A DNA stretch of 64,000 bases from positions 124,001 through 188,000 of the forward strand of contig NZ_JAUSTT010000006.1 in NCBI RefSeq assembly GCF_030812995.1, written 5' to 3'. The notes below the pieces were generated by a model. It made no database searches. It was not told the DNA's origin and saw only the letters and a list, made by a program, of their open reading frames with translations. The stretch is from Bacillus chungangensis (GTDB taxonomy: Bacteria > Bacillota > Bacilli > Bacillales > Bacillaceae_C). Numbering within the stretch: position 1 is the first letter of the stretch; the number at the start of each line of letters is the position of its first letter. The position numbers were made by a program, and so were the translations under genes. Shown one piece after another: positions 48,672 through 56,999 of the stretch.

Positions 48672-48823
48672 AATAAAGTGAAACTTCCATCAGTAGGGAT
48701 TTTCTGTTATCCCCCACTGATAAGAATCGGACATTTGACTTTCAGTTTCCCCCCCACCTAACGCTTCTGATTCCTCTTACTCCCCGAGGTGAGGGTCTTA
48801 CTGCCAGTTAGATGTGGGATAAA
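48672..48823 (+). repeat. Dispersed structured repeat, copy F (short form)
   Basis: AATAAAGTGAAACTTCC, stem 1 ATCAGTAGGG/CCCCCACTGAT (C-G where copies B, E and H have G-C), then CGGACATTTGACTTTCAG, stem 2 CCCCACCT/AGGTGAGG and the right end TTACTGCCAGTTAGATGTGGGATAAAG (listed here in family parts TTACTGCCAGTTAG and ATGTGGGATAAAG). It fills the gap before the efflux gene, with about 280 bp of gene-free sequence to its left. Confidence 0.85.
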
Positions 48824-48854
48824 GTCAAGTGAGCGATCAAGTGTATAGTTACTA

Positions 48855-48868
48855 TAGGGTTTACCCTA
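48855..48868. promoter_or_regulatory. Palindrome upstream of the efflux gene
   Basis: TAGGGT-TT-ACCCTA, perfect, 35 bp before the start codon; a likely operator for a local or MerR/TetR-type regulator not present here. Confidence 0.45.
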
Positions 48869-48902
48869 AGTGAAGCAATTTAGTATATAAGGAGTTGTAC
48901 AA

Positions 48903-50075
48903 ATGGGTAAGAAACAAGGAATGACACTGACCATCTTACTGATGAACTTATTTATTGCCTTTTTAGGAATCGGCTTGGTCATACCAGTATTACCAACGAT
49001 TATGAATGAGTTAGACATCAGTGGCACAGTTGTCGGTTATTTAACAGCAGCATTTGCGTTAACACAATTAATTATTTCGCCATTCTCGGGAAAAGCCGCC
49101 GATAAATTTGGGCGTAAAATTATGATCGTGCTAGGTTTATTTATTTTCGGTTTCTCGGAATTATTATTCGGAATGGGGAAAACGATTGAGGTATTATTTT
49201 CATCACGTATTTTAGGTGGTGTTAGTGGGGCGTTTATCATGCCTGCTGTGACGGCATTTATTGCCGATATTACGACTATGGAAAAACGTCCAAAGATGCT
49301 GGGCTATATGTCTGCAGCAATTAGCACCGGCTTGATTATCGGGCCTGGCATCGGTGGTTTCTTAGCGGAAATCGGCACGCGTGTCCCATTCTATTCGGCG
49401 GCGGTGCTTGGATTTATCGCTGCGATTTCATCGATTATTTTACTTCGTGAGCCAGAGCGTCAGCAGGAGGAAACGGCAGACAAATCACCGATAGCGGGGA
49501 AGAACGGCTTGAAGAAGGTATTTATGCCAATGTTCTTAATTGCCTTTGTGGTGATTTTCGTATCATCCTTCGGTTTAGCAGCGTTTGAGTCGTTCTTCAG
49601 CTTATACGTTGATCATAAATTCGCATTTACTCCGTCGGATATTGCCATTGCGATTACAGGTGGTGCAATTATAGGTGCTATTTGTCAGATCGTGCTATTT
49701 GAACCATTAATGAAACATATGGGCGAAATCAATTTAATTCGTTGGGCATTAGTACTCTCTGCTATTTTAGTGTTCGCGATGACATTAGTGAGCTCCTACT
49801 GGACAATTATGGCGGTGACATTTACGGTATTCATGGGCTTTGACCTCATTCGTCCAGCCGTGACAACATATTTATCACGCATCGCCGGCAACGAGCAAGG
49901 CTTCGTTGGTGGCATGAACTCTTTTTTCACCTCACTAGCCAACGTATTCGGTCCAATCTTAGGTGGTATCCTGTTTGATATTGATATTAACTATCCATAT
50001 TATTTCAGTGCGGTTGTTATTGTTATTGGCTTAGCAATGGCGATGTTTTGGAAAGAGCCGTTGAAGGCGAACTAA
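48903..50075 (+). CDS. MFS multidrug efflux transporter (NorA/Bmr type)
   Basis: A 390-residue antiporter with 12 predicted helices. Motif A is GKAADKFGRKIMIVLG after helix 2; motif C, the drug/proton antiport signature, is STGLIIGPGIGGFLAE in helix 5. Length and motifs match the NorA/Bmr/Blt group that exports fluoroquinolones, dyes and biocides by proton exchange; the actual substrate is unknown. AAGGAG 8 nt before the ATG. A palindrome in the promoter suggests ligand-controlled expression. Confidence 0.92.
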   Translation: MGKKQGMTLTILLMNLFIAFLGIGLVIPVLPTIMNELDISGTVVGYLTAAFALTQLIISPFSGKAADKFGRKIMIVLGLFIFGFSELLFGMGKTIEVLFSSRILGGVSGAFIMPAVTAFIADITTMEKRPKMLGYMSAAISTGLIIGPGIGGFLAEIGTRVPFYSAAVLGFIAAISSIILLREPERQQEETADKSPIAGKNGLKKVFMPMFLIAFVVIFVSSFGLAAFESFFSLYVDHKFAFTPSDIAIAITGGAIIGAICQIVLFEPLMKHMGEINLIRWALVLSAILVFAMTLVSSYWTIMAVTFTVFMGFDLIRPAVTTYLSRIAGNEQGFVGGMNSFFTSLANVFGPILGGILFDIDINYPYYFSAVVIVIGLAMAMFWKEPLKAN

Positions 50076-50587
50076 TAGTAATGAGTTTTATATTTAACTT
50101 AGAGAAAAATTCCAATAGGTTTATCTCAGGTAAGTGTATATATGATATGTACTTAAAGTAAAGGTTAGTGAAAAATATTTTTTTGATTAGAACATCTTTA
50201 CACAATTCGTGATCTTTAAAAGTAGAATGAAAAGTAATAATAACAGCATAAATTGAGAAAATATTTGGTGGTGCATTTTGTTATGTATAAAACAATTATT
50301 AATTGTTTTAGGTATAGCATAGCATAATAGTTTTATGTAATATCGAAGTAGGATTCATTTTTTAAGTATTACATAAAATAACGATTTGGAGAAGATTTTA
50401 TATGATTAAAGGAGAGAGTCTGTATACTTACCTGTTGCTTTAAAACAAAGTTGAACTGTCTTAAAACACCGTTTTTAAGACAGTTTAACCGTTTATAAAA
50501 AAGATGTAGTGAAATAAAATTCCCATTCGATTAAGGTTAAGAATATTTATACATATGAATACTATCATCATGAAGGAGAAAGTTAAA
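50076..50587. other. Intergenic region with a terminator-like hairpin
   Basis: Mostly AT-rich. AACTGTCTTAAAA (50454-50466) pairs with TTTTTAAGACAGTT (50472-50485). A GGAGAG site near 50410 has no substantial frame behind it. The GAAGGAGAAAG at about 50571 belongs to the next gene. Confidence 0.45.
50454..50485. terminator. Terminator-like hairpin
   Basis: 13-bp stem, 5-nt loop, T-rich 3' arm; symmetric enough to work on either strand. Confidence 0.6.
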
Positions 50588-51124
50588 ATGAAATTAGAGA
50601 GTGAGAGAATTTATTTAAGACCTCTTTGCGATTTAGATGCACCCATTATGTTAGAAAATACATTGGATAAAGAAATACGTTATATGACTGGAACCAAGCC
50701 TAAATTTACATTGGAGCAAATTAAGACACATATAAATAATATAGATAACGATCCGAGTCGCTATGATTTCGCCATCTGTTTAAAAGATACTGACGAAACG
50801 ATTGGGGAACTATCGATTTTCGATATTAATGAGGAAGACAGAAAAGCAGGATTTAGAATATCAATGAAGTCCATTGCATTAACTGGAAAAGGATACGGAA
50901 CTGAAGCTATCAAAATAGTTTTACGTTTTGTTTTTGAACAACTAAAATTAAATCGTTTACAATTAGAAGTGTTTAGCCATAATTTACGTGGAATTAGAGC
51001 GTATGAGAAGGTTGGATTTGTAAAAGAAGGAGTCCTACGTCAATCTTTATATTATAATGATACGTACTCGGATGAAATTATTATGGCAATACTTAAAAGT
51101 GACTATAAAAATATGCTACTATAA
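50588..51124 (+). CDS. GNAT-family acetyltransferase (RimJ/RimL-like)
   Basis: A 178-residue acetyltransferase: RIYLRPLCDLDAPIMLEN at the start, acetyl-CoA loop ALTGKGYGTEAIKIVLRF (near 105), and the closing NRLQLEVFSHNLRGIRAYEKVGF typical of RimJ/RimL and spermidine acetyltransferase relatives. Targets may be protein N-termini, antibiotics or polyamines; none can be chosen. ATG selected 8 nt after GAAGGAGAAAG; the longer reading adds eleven unconserved residues. Confidence 0.88.
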   Translation: MKLESERIYLRPLCDLDAPIMLENTLDKEIRYMTGTKPKFTLEQIKTHINNIDNDPSRYDFAICLKDTDETIGELSIFDINEEDRKAGFRISMKSIALTGKGYGTEAIKIVLRFVFEQLKLNRLQLEVFSHNLRGIRAYEKVGFVKEGVLRQSLYYNDTYSDEIIMAILKSDYKNMLL

Positions 51125-51148
51125 TACTTCCCCATATGGGGCAATGAA

Positions 51149-51217
51149 ATGAAAGGTATATTTTTAAATATGATGATGATGGTGCCTTTGGGTTTCTTAT
51201 TTCCAATAATGAAGTAA
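51149..51217 (+). pseudogene. Possible VanZ-family fragment
   Basis: A 22-residue frame, MKGIFLNMMMMVPLGFLFPIMK shortened in family terms to N-x5-PLGFLFP, resembles the N-x4-IPFGFLLP helix of VanZ-like membrane proteins. Nothing else of the family is present. Weak call. Confidence 0.25.
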
Positions 51218-51376
51218 AAAGGTGCTTTAAATACAGTTGTTATCTCTTCTCTTTAGTTTAACATTGAAAGTATGATGAACCGACTTTTCTAGCTATACTT
51301 CATTAACTAACATTGTTTACATATGATTCCTTTTCACTTTTTTTACTTAAGGTTATTAGTATGTGATATACATCAC

Positions 51377-51413
51377 AAAGAGGAATACGAGCTTCATATT
51401 TGTATTCCTCTTT
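51377..51413. terminator. Terminator hairpin
   Basis: AAAGAGGAATAC / GTATTCCTCTTT, 12-bp perfect stem, 13-nt loop, between convergent units. Confidence 0.75.
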
Positions 51414-51504
51414 CCATGCACAAACAGAATAATAAAGTGTTTTTTAAACACGTTGACATGTAGTAGGAGTAGTGCCAAATATACTTAAGATCCATTAAAA
51501 TGTT

Positions 51505-51711
51505 TTATCCGCCAAAGAAAAAGTCCAGTACGTTAGAAGCAGTTGAAGATTGTTTATGATAAAACTCAGAATAACCACAATTTTTACAATAAACAACAAG
51601 AAATTGATTATGTTGTATATCAAACATTTTGGACAAACCTGTTCCAGTCATTGCTACTTCTTTTTTTGCAGCATTTCTACTTCCACATTTGATGCAGCCT
51701 CTTTCACTCAT
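51505..51711 (-). CDS. Small zinc-ribbon protein (DUF2082-like)
   Basis: A 68-residue protein with two zinc knuckles, CIKCGSRNA and VVYCKNCGYSEFY, flanking TGTGLSKMFDIQHNQFLV, and ending SNVLDFFFGG. This pattern fits the DUF2082 nucleic-acid-binding zinc-ribbon family. Function unknown. AAAGGAG lies about 10 nt before the ATG. Monocistronic. Confidence 0.8.
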   Translation of the reverse strand: MSERGCIKCGSRNAAKKEVAMTGTGLSKMFDIQHNQFLVVYCKNCGYSEFYHKQSSTASNVLDFFFGG

Positions 51712-52056
51712 AATAGCTTATGCTCCTTTCTCTTTATCACTTTATACGATTTATTAGCTATTTTGTTTCAAAAGAGAAAAATTATTTTAACCTTTAGTAA
51801 ATAATTAGAAATCTCAATCTAAAAACGAGACATCTCTGGCATAAAGAGTATTTTTTGTGCTGGATATTTTGTATTCTAATGAAACTCGGAGAAAGGGTAT
51901 TGTTATGATTTGTATAGGTTGGCAGAGCATATAGAACATTGTTCAAAACAACTGCCTCTTTTTAGCCTGACTTTTTAAAACAGGAGCAGCGAAGCTAAAT
52001 AGTTAACTTCGCTGTGAGATTTCAATCTCTTTCTACAGAGGAACTAAAAATACTTT
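51712..52056. other. Gene-free region with one hairpin
   Basis: CAGCGAAG / CTTCGCTG (51988-52014) is likely the terminator of the stalk-domain protein on the minus strand. Nothing else recognised. Confidence 0.5.
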
Positions 52057-53061
52057 TTAAAAAATATCAGAAAGAATGGAATAGGAACTACCTGAGAGAT
52101 GCCTAGTAATATACCAACCTTCTTTCCCATTTATAAACAGCTTTTCTACTAGAAAAGTTTCGGAACCGATTGTTGAACCAGCTGAAGTTATTTCAGGATA
52201 CGTGATCGTATATTCGACTGCCTGATCACTATGTTTTATTTCCTTTGCTATCGTAATCTGTCCAATCCATGGACTAGACATACCAGTTACCCAACTAGAC
52301 TGATTTTGCTCCATCGCCGCTTTCTTCAGCTCAGGAGAAAGCGCCGCATACTGTAATGCTCCACTTCTCGTTTGCTCTCCTCTTCCCCATAGTTTCACCG
52401 TATCTTCTGGTGTCGAAGAGATGAGCGCTTCCTCGATCATATGAAGACAGGTTTCAATTTCTTCACGATTAAAAGATCGAATAGAAAGTTTATGATTTTG
52501 CTGATCATACGTCACTTCCGCCTTAAATAATTGCTGAAGCCAGTCTGCAAGCACATAAATACGATCATCATACATTTCAAAATCATTGACTGCATAAGGA
52601 TCATCATTCACAGAAAATGTAATCGGTTTTTTTGTTCCGGATGATCGATCCTGCCCCTCTAAGTTCAGTGTTAAAACCCGATTAGGCAAAGTTGGCAACA
52701 CGATTTTTTTTGCACTTTCCGTTAGTGGGAGTCTTTCTGCCTCCTTCTCTTCTGAGCGCAATGTAAGACCATTAATATACGAAGATAGTTTCATATATTG
52801 ATCAATGCTTTCATCTGTTTTCATCAAGACTGTTCTCGTATCAGAGTCCCATTTTATCGATTGGACACCAAGTTGTTCTGCAGCCCAGCGAATCGGGATC
52901 ATTACCTCACCTTGAACGATATGTACCCCAACGGGAGTAGGTACGACTGCATCGTTCACTTCAATCTTTAAAGGTTCCGCTTTAGATGCATCTGCAGATG
53001 GGACGTTCCATGCAATGATTGTCAAAAAAATACTTAATCCAATCATCCATACTTTTTTCAT
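52057..53061 (-). CDS. Secreted stalk-domain (copper amine oxidase N-like) protein
   Basis: A 334-residue exported protein. Signal peptide 1-26 (VWMIGLSIFLTIIAWNVPSADA). Residues about 30-100 form the copper amine oxidase N-terminal/stalk domain: VPTPVGVHIVQGEVMIPIRW then AAEQLGVQSIKWDSDTRTV; a second weaker copy occurs near 150-195 (YVLADWLQQLFKAEVTYD). The C-terminal part looks like an NTF2-type domain. Such proteins are wall- or surface-associated; specific role unknown. ATG with AAAGGTTGG upstream. Confidence 0.85.
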   Translation of the reverse strand: MKKVWMIGLSIFLTIIAWNVPSADASKAEPLKIEVNDAVVPTPVGVHIVQGEVMIPIRWAAEQLGVQSIKWDSDTRTVLMKTDESIDQYMKLSSYINGLTLRSEEKEAERLPLTESAKKIVLPTLPNRVLTLNLEGQDRSSGTKKPITFSVNDDPYAVNDFEMYDDRIYVLADWLQQLFKAEVTYDQQNHKLSIRSFNREEIETCLHMIEEALISSTPEDTVKLWGRGEQTRSGALQYAALSPELKKAAMEQNQSSWVTGMSSPWIGQITIAKEIKHSDQAVEYTITYPEITSAGSTIGSETFLVEKLFINGKEGWYITRHLSGSSYSILSDIF

Positions 53062-53201
53062 CAAACCAACCTTTCTATTTTCATTTGCCAATGTTCATGC
53101 ATCACTCATTTCGTGTTTTTATCGTATCATAATTTTCCATTTAATGTGTATGATAAAAAATTTTTTAAGATTTAATTAAGATGTCAGTCCCTCTTGCGTA
53201 A

Positions 53202-53426
53202 AATAAAGTGAAACTTCCATCAGTGGGGGTTTTCTCTCATCCCCCACTGGACAAGAAGTAGAACAAAGGCTAAGATCGCAACGTCCTGTTGCAACGCCTT
53301 TGTGACCTACGTTCTGTAGGCCCGAACCAATCGGACATTTACTGGCCGTTATCACCCACCTAGACTGCTTCGATTTCTCTCACTCTTAAGGTGGGGGTTT
53401 TACTGCCAGTTATATGTGGGATAAAG
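53202..53426 (+). repeat. Dispersed structured repeat, copy G (intermediate form)
   Basis: AATAAAGTGAAACTTCC, stem 1 CAGTGGGGG/CCCCCACTG, a short arm GTAGAACAAAGGC/GCCTTTGTGACCTAC whose tip is just GCAACGTCCTGTTGC, then GAACCAATCGGACATTTAC, stem 2 CCCACCT/AGGTGGG, and TTACTGCCAGTTATATGTGGGATAAAG (in family parts). It shows the arm as a clean insertion. Confidence 0.88.
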
Positions 53427-53585
53427 ATGTGATAACACTCGTTTTTAGAAAAAAATCTGAGCCTACAGAGACTGGAATTTTTCATCCTGTGACACTCATT
53501 GTCTAGCGAATGGGACATGCTGATCTAATAATCTTCTTTACGTATGATAAAATGTAAGAAAAAGATGGAAGGGAGAATGAATAGG

Positions 53586-54149
53586 TTGAAATTTTACATT
53601 GCTTCAAGTTTTCGAAATAAAGTGAAACTTCCATGAGTGGGGATTTTCTCTCATCCCCTACTCATGGTTAGTTGAACCAATCGGACATTTACTGGCAGTT
53701 ATCCCCACCTAGACTTCTTCGATTCCTCTTACTTTTGAGATGGGGGTCTTACTGCCAGTTAGATGTGGGATAAAGTGTCTGTTAAAAAAATGGCGGAATT
53801 TTTTAAACTCAATGGCTTTGAACATACATATGATTGGACAAAAAACGATAGACTTAAAAGTTTAAAAGATCTTCGTACAGTCGGAGAAAAAGAAAAAAAT
53901 GCAGTGAAACAATCAGATTTCTTTATCATGATGTTGCCGGCTGGGAAAGGCAGCCACATTGAATACGGAATTGCGCTCGGACTTGGAAAAAGAATATATC
54001 TTTACTCTCCTGATCAAGATATCTATGACTTTGAAAAAACTTCTACTTTTTATCATCTTGAAAAAGTAACAGCATTTGTCGGAACAATGGAAACATTTCT
54101 TGACGAAGTGATCATACTTGAAAAAAAGCATGCTCATATCACTTTATGA
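53586..54149 (+). pseudogene. Nucleoside 2-deoxyribosyltransferase-like gene interrupted by a repeat
   Basis: TTG-started KFYIASSFRN (GGAAGGGAG upstream) is cut after about eleven codons by repeat copy H and resumes as KVSVKKMAEFFKLNGFEHTYDW, then SDFFIMMLPAGKGSHIEYGIALGLGKRIYLYS. The latter holds the family's catalytic Glu (SHIEYG). These enzymes exchange bases between deoxyribonucleosides. The repeat brings a TGA in frame, so the full protein is not made; the distal 128 residues could start at an ATG in the repeat's right end but lack the first beta strand. Confidence 0.8.
53616..53775 (+). repeat. Dispersed structured repeat, copy H (short form), inside a gene
   Basis: AATAAAGTGAAACTTCC, stem 1 CCATGAGTGGGG/CCCCTACTCATGG, GAACCAATCGGACATTTAC, stem 2 ACTGGCAGT...CCCCACCT/AGATGGGG...ACTGCCAGT, right end AGATGTGGGATAAAG. 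ATAAAGTG occurs at both junctions (53617-53624 and 53770-53777); collapsing them removes 153 bp and restores the reading frame. Confidence 0.9.
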
Positions 54150-54161
54150 TGATCCATCCCT

Positions 54162-54497
54162 TTATGGATGAATATGCACTGGCGTCCCAATTGGTACAAG
54201 TTTAGAGAGTTCTAAAACATCCTTGTTATACATCCGTATACATCCACGGGAAACGTCTTTTCCAATTGATGAAGGACGATTTGTTCCATGGATTCCATAA
54301 TGTGGTTTAGAAAGCCCCATCCACATGACCCCAAATGGTCCTCCAGGATTAGGCGCTTTATTTACTATTGTATAGGTTCCAACTGGAGTCGGGGTTAGCA
54401 TTTTTCCAACACCGATTGGATATTGCTTTACTACACGCCCATCTTTCAAAAGCGTCAACGTATGCTTTAAGACAGAAACATCAATTGTATATGCCAA
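54162..54497 (-). CDS. L,D-transpeptidase (YkuD domain)
   Basis: A 111-residue single-domain YkuD enzyme forming 3-3 peptidoglycan crosslinks or attaching proteins. Catalytic motif [20 protein letters not shown] (His near 72, Cys near 90) is complete and preceded by [21 protein letters not shown]. No LysM domain and no signal peptide, unlike B. subtilis YkuD, but like short spore-associated members. TTG start after AGGGAGGTGG; a longer frame would add 28 residues with no site and overlap the divergent gene. Confidence 0.9.
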   Translation of the reverse strand: MAYTIDVSVLKHTLTLLKDGRVVKQYPIGVGKMLTPTPVGTYTIVNKAPNPGGPFGVMWMGLSKPHYGIHGTNRPSSIGKDVSRGCIRMYNKDVLELSKLVPIGTPVHIHP

Positions 54498-54582
54498 ACA
54501 AACCACCTCCCTAGCGTATTTTATGTAGAATATATGATGAAGTGAAAATTGAATTTCGGCGGCAAGGAAAGGATTGATCAAT

Positions 54583-55227
54583 TTGCAAAAAGAAGTTGTT
54601 ATTTTAAAAACGAAACAGTTTGTTTTTCAAGAATTAAATGAGGAGGCAAGCGGTCACGATTGGTGGCATATCGTCCGAGTAGCGAAAATGGCAAAAACCA
54701 TTGCCCTTAAAGAAGGAGCAGATCTTTTTATCTGTGAAATGGCAGCATTGCTTCACGATATTGCAGATGAAAAATTGAATGAAAGTGAAGAGGCAGGCTT
54801 GCAAAAGGTTGAAAAATGGTTGGAACCTTTTCAGCTGGAAGCAGCTGTTAAAGTACAAATCATGACAATTATTGCTACTATCTCCTTTAAGGGCGGCGAA
54901 GAACTTCCAGTTGAATCGTTGGAAGCAAAAGTGGTTCAAGATGCTGATCGTCTCGATGCAATCGGCGCCATCGGCATTGCTCGAACATTCGCCTTTGCCG
55001 GTGCAAATAAACAACTCATCTATGATCCTCAAATTGAGCTGAAAACAACAATCACAAAAGAAGCATACCGAAAAAGAAATTCAACAGCCATTCATCACTT
55101 TTATGAAAAACTGTTAAAGCTAAAAGACTTGATGAATACAGATTATGCAAAAAAAGTCGCAGCCGAAAGACATCAACGTATGGAAAGCTTTCTAGAGGAT
55201 TTTTTTAACGAATGGGAAGGTAAATGA
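54583..55227 (+). CDS. HD-domain phosphohydrolase (YpgQ-like)
   Basis: A 214-residue HD-superfamily protein. Metal ligands: His in [11 protein letters not shown] (near 26-29), HD in [10 protein letters not shown] (near 58), Asp in [18 protein letters not shown] (near 126). Relatives such as B. subtilis YpgQ and E. coli YedJ hydrolyse nucleoside triphosphates or related metabolites. TTG at this position is 9 nt after GGAAAGGA; an upstream in-frame TTG abuts it. Diverges from the transpeptidase. Confidence 0.88.
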   Translation: MQKEVVILKTKQFVFQELNEEASGHDWWHIVRVAKMAKTIALKEGADLFICEMAALLHDIADEKLNESEEAGLQKVEKWLEPFQLEAAVKVQIMTIIATISFKGGEELPVESLEAKVVQDADRLDAIGAIGIARTFAFAGANKQLIYDPQIELKTTITKEAYRKRNSTAIHHFYEKLLKLKDLMNTDYAKKVAAERHQRMESFLEDFFNEWEGK

Positions 55228-55362
55228 GCTGCAAAAAAATTGGCTGTTACATATTCTAAACAATGCAATATATAGCTATCTTCTTTTTATTTATTCTAAA
55301 GCTAAGGAAATATAAGCCGAAGAAAGTTGCTACTACCTACATCCGAAAAATCGCAAAAATAA

Positions 55363-55396
55363 AGGTCTGTCCACTAGACATGGACAGACCTATTTT
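55363..55396. terminator. Bidirectional terminator between the HD gene and dck
   Basis: AGGTCTGTCC / GGACAGACCT, 10-bp stem, 9-nt loop, A-run before and T-run after. Confidence 0.9.
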
Positions 55397-56066
55397 ACTT
55401 TTTTCTTAGTTTCTCTGACTGTGTAAGAAAATAGCCAATTTTTTCGATGATCGGTTCAATATCTTGTTCATTTTTCATTAAATCATAGTCTTGAATATTT
55501 AATCGTAAGACTGGACAAGCGTTAAAAGAATTGATCCATTTTTCATAGCGGTTATACATTTCTTCCCAATAGGCGCTTGGCGTTGCTTGTTCCATCGGTC
55601 TTCCTCGCTCTTGGATGCGCTTTATGATCACATCTAATGATCCTTCTAAATAAATAAGAAGATCTGGATGCGGAAAATATGGCGTCATGACCATTGCTTC
55701 AAATAGATTGCTGTATGTATCATAATCAACTTTAGACATCGTGCCTTTTTCTACATGCATGCGAGCAAATATGCCCGTATCTTCATAAATGGAACGGTCT
55801 TGGACAAAACCGCCACCATATTCAAATATACGCTTTTGTTCTTTAAAACGCTCTGCAAGAAAATAGATTTGCAAATGGAAACTCCATTTTGTAAAGTCTT
55901 GATAAAATTTATCTAAATAAGGATTTTCGTCCACTTTCTCAAAAGATGTTCGAAAATCCAATGCTTTTGCAAGACATTTTGTCATTGTGGATTTGCCAAC
56001 TCCAACTGTTCCAGCAATCGTAATGACCGCATGCTTTGGAATGTTATATGTTTCACGAAGGTTCAT
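55395..56066 (-). CDS. dck: Deoxyadenosine/deoxycytidine kinase
   Basis: A 223-residue deoxynucleoside kinase phosphorylating deoxyadenosine and deoxycytidine in salvage. P-loop GTVGVGKST near 19, KVDENPYLDKFYQD, FHLQIYFLAERF, QDRSIYEDTGIFA (ERS/DRS motif), and the lid RGRPMEQ. It closely follows the B. subtilis YaaG pattern. AAAGGAG lies within the end of the preceding dgk gene. Operon dgk-dck. Confidence 0.93.
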   Translation of the reverse strand: MNLRETYNIPKHAVITIAGTVGVGKSTMTKCLAKALDFRTSFEKVDENPYLDKFYQDFTKWSFHLQIYFLAERFKEQKRIFEYGGGFVQDRSIYEDTGIFARMHVEKGTMSKVDYDTYSNLFEAMVMTPYFPHPDLLIYLEGSLDVIIKRIQERGRPMEQATPSAYWEEMYNRYEKWINSFNACPVLRLNIQDYDLMKNEQDIEPIIEKIGYFLTQSEKLRKK

Positions 56067-56070
56067 TGCT

Positions 56071-56706
56071 TCACGTACTCCTTTTATCTAATGCTGCTTC
56101 AATCGATGCAATCACTTTTTGCAAATCACACTTGTTTTGAACAAAATCAAGCTCATCTCCATTAAAGTGCACAACTGGAACTGCCGGCTCTTTTTTAGAA
56201 AAATTAGTAAAAAACGTTTCATAATCTGCTGATAATTGCTCTAAATAATGTGGGTTCATATCCTTCTCAAATTCTCTGCCTCGTAAAGCAATCCGTTCTT
56301 GCAAAGTATCTATACTCGCATAAAGATAGACAATTAAATTTGGGCTAGGCAAGTCGGCTGTTAAAATCTCATAAATCTGCAAGTACTTCCTATACTCTTC
56401 CATCTCTAACGTTCGTTTTGCAAAAAGCAAATTTTTGAAAATATGATAGTCAGCGACAACACCCTTATTTTGTGCCAAAACATGTTGCTTTAAATCACGT
56501 AATTGCTTGTACCGATTGCAAAGAAAAAACATTTCTGTTTGGAAGCTCCACTCATCAATGTTTTCATAAAATTTATCTAGAAAAGGATTTTCATCGACAA
56601 TTTCTTGTAATAAGTGATATCCAAAATGTTTGGATAATATGGTCGCAAGGGCTGTTTTTCCAACGCCGATCGGCCCCTCAACAGTAATAAAAGGAATCGT
56701 TGTCAT
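56071..56706 (-). CDS. dgk: Deoxyguanosine kinase
   Basis: A 211-residue deoxynucleoside kinase paralogous to the next gene. P-loop EGPIGVGKTALAT near 9, ENPFLDKFYENIDEWSFQTEMFFLC, ADYHIFKNLLFA in place of DRS, lid LRGREFEKDM; it matches the YaaF (dgk) pattern of B. subtilis. GGGAGGTG about 10 nt before the ATG. First gene of dgk-dck with a 4-bp gap. Confidence 0.93.
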   Translation of the reverse strand: MTTIPFITVEGPIGVGKTALATILSKHFGYHLLQEIVDENPFLDKFYENIDEWSFQTEMFFLCNRYKQLRDLKQHVLAQNKGVVADYHIFKNLLFAKRTLEMEEYRKYLQIYEILTADLPSPNLIVYLYASIDTLQERIALRGREFEKDMNPHYLEQLSADYETFFTNFSKKEPAVPVVHFNGDELDFVQNKCDLQKVIASIEAALDKRST

Positions 56707-56999
56707 CGCTTGGCACCTCCCTCTCTTTTCATCTGAAACTTTCCTCTATATAGGTTTAAAAAGTGCCTATGCAAAAGTCTTCGCACACTAATATGAACAT
56801 AACAGATAGATTCTACAAAGTGATCATTGATATTTTACCATAAAAAGTACAGCTGGATGAGCAAAATATCCACAAATATGCAACGAAAAAAGAGCATGGC
56901 AATGCAGTGATATATGGATATATTTACCCAAAAAAGTACCATTGTTTTAGAGTATTTCTTTACCTCCTAGGAAATATTATTGAAGAGGTGAATTTGCCA

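Noticed and set aside
53616-53775. Standard MITE or insertion sequence
   Set aside because: No terminal inverted repeats and no transposase-like sequence; ends are directly related only by the short ATAAAGTG.
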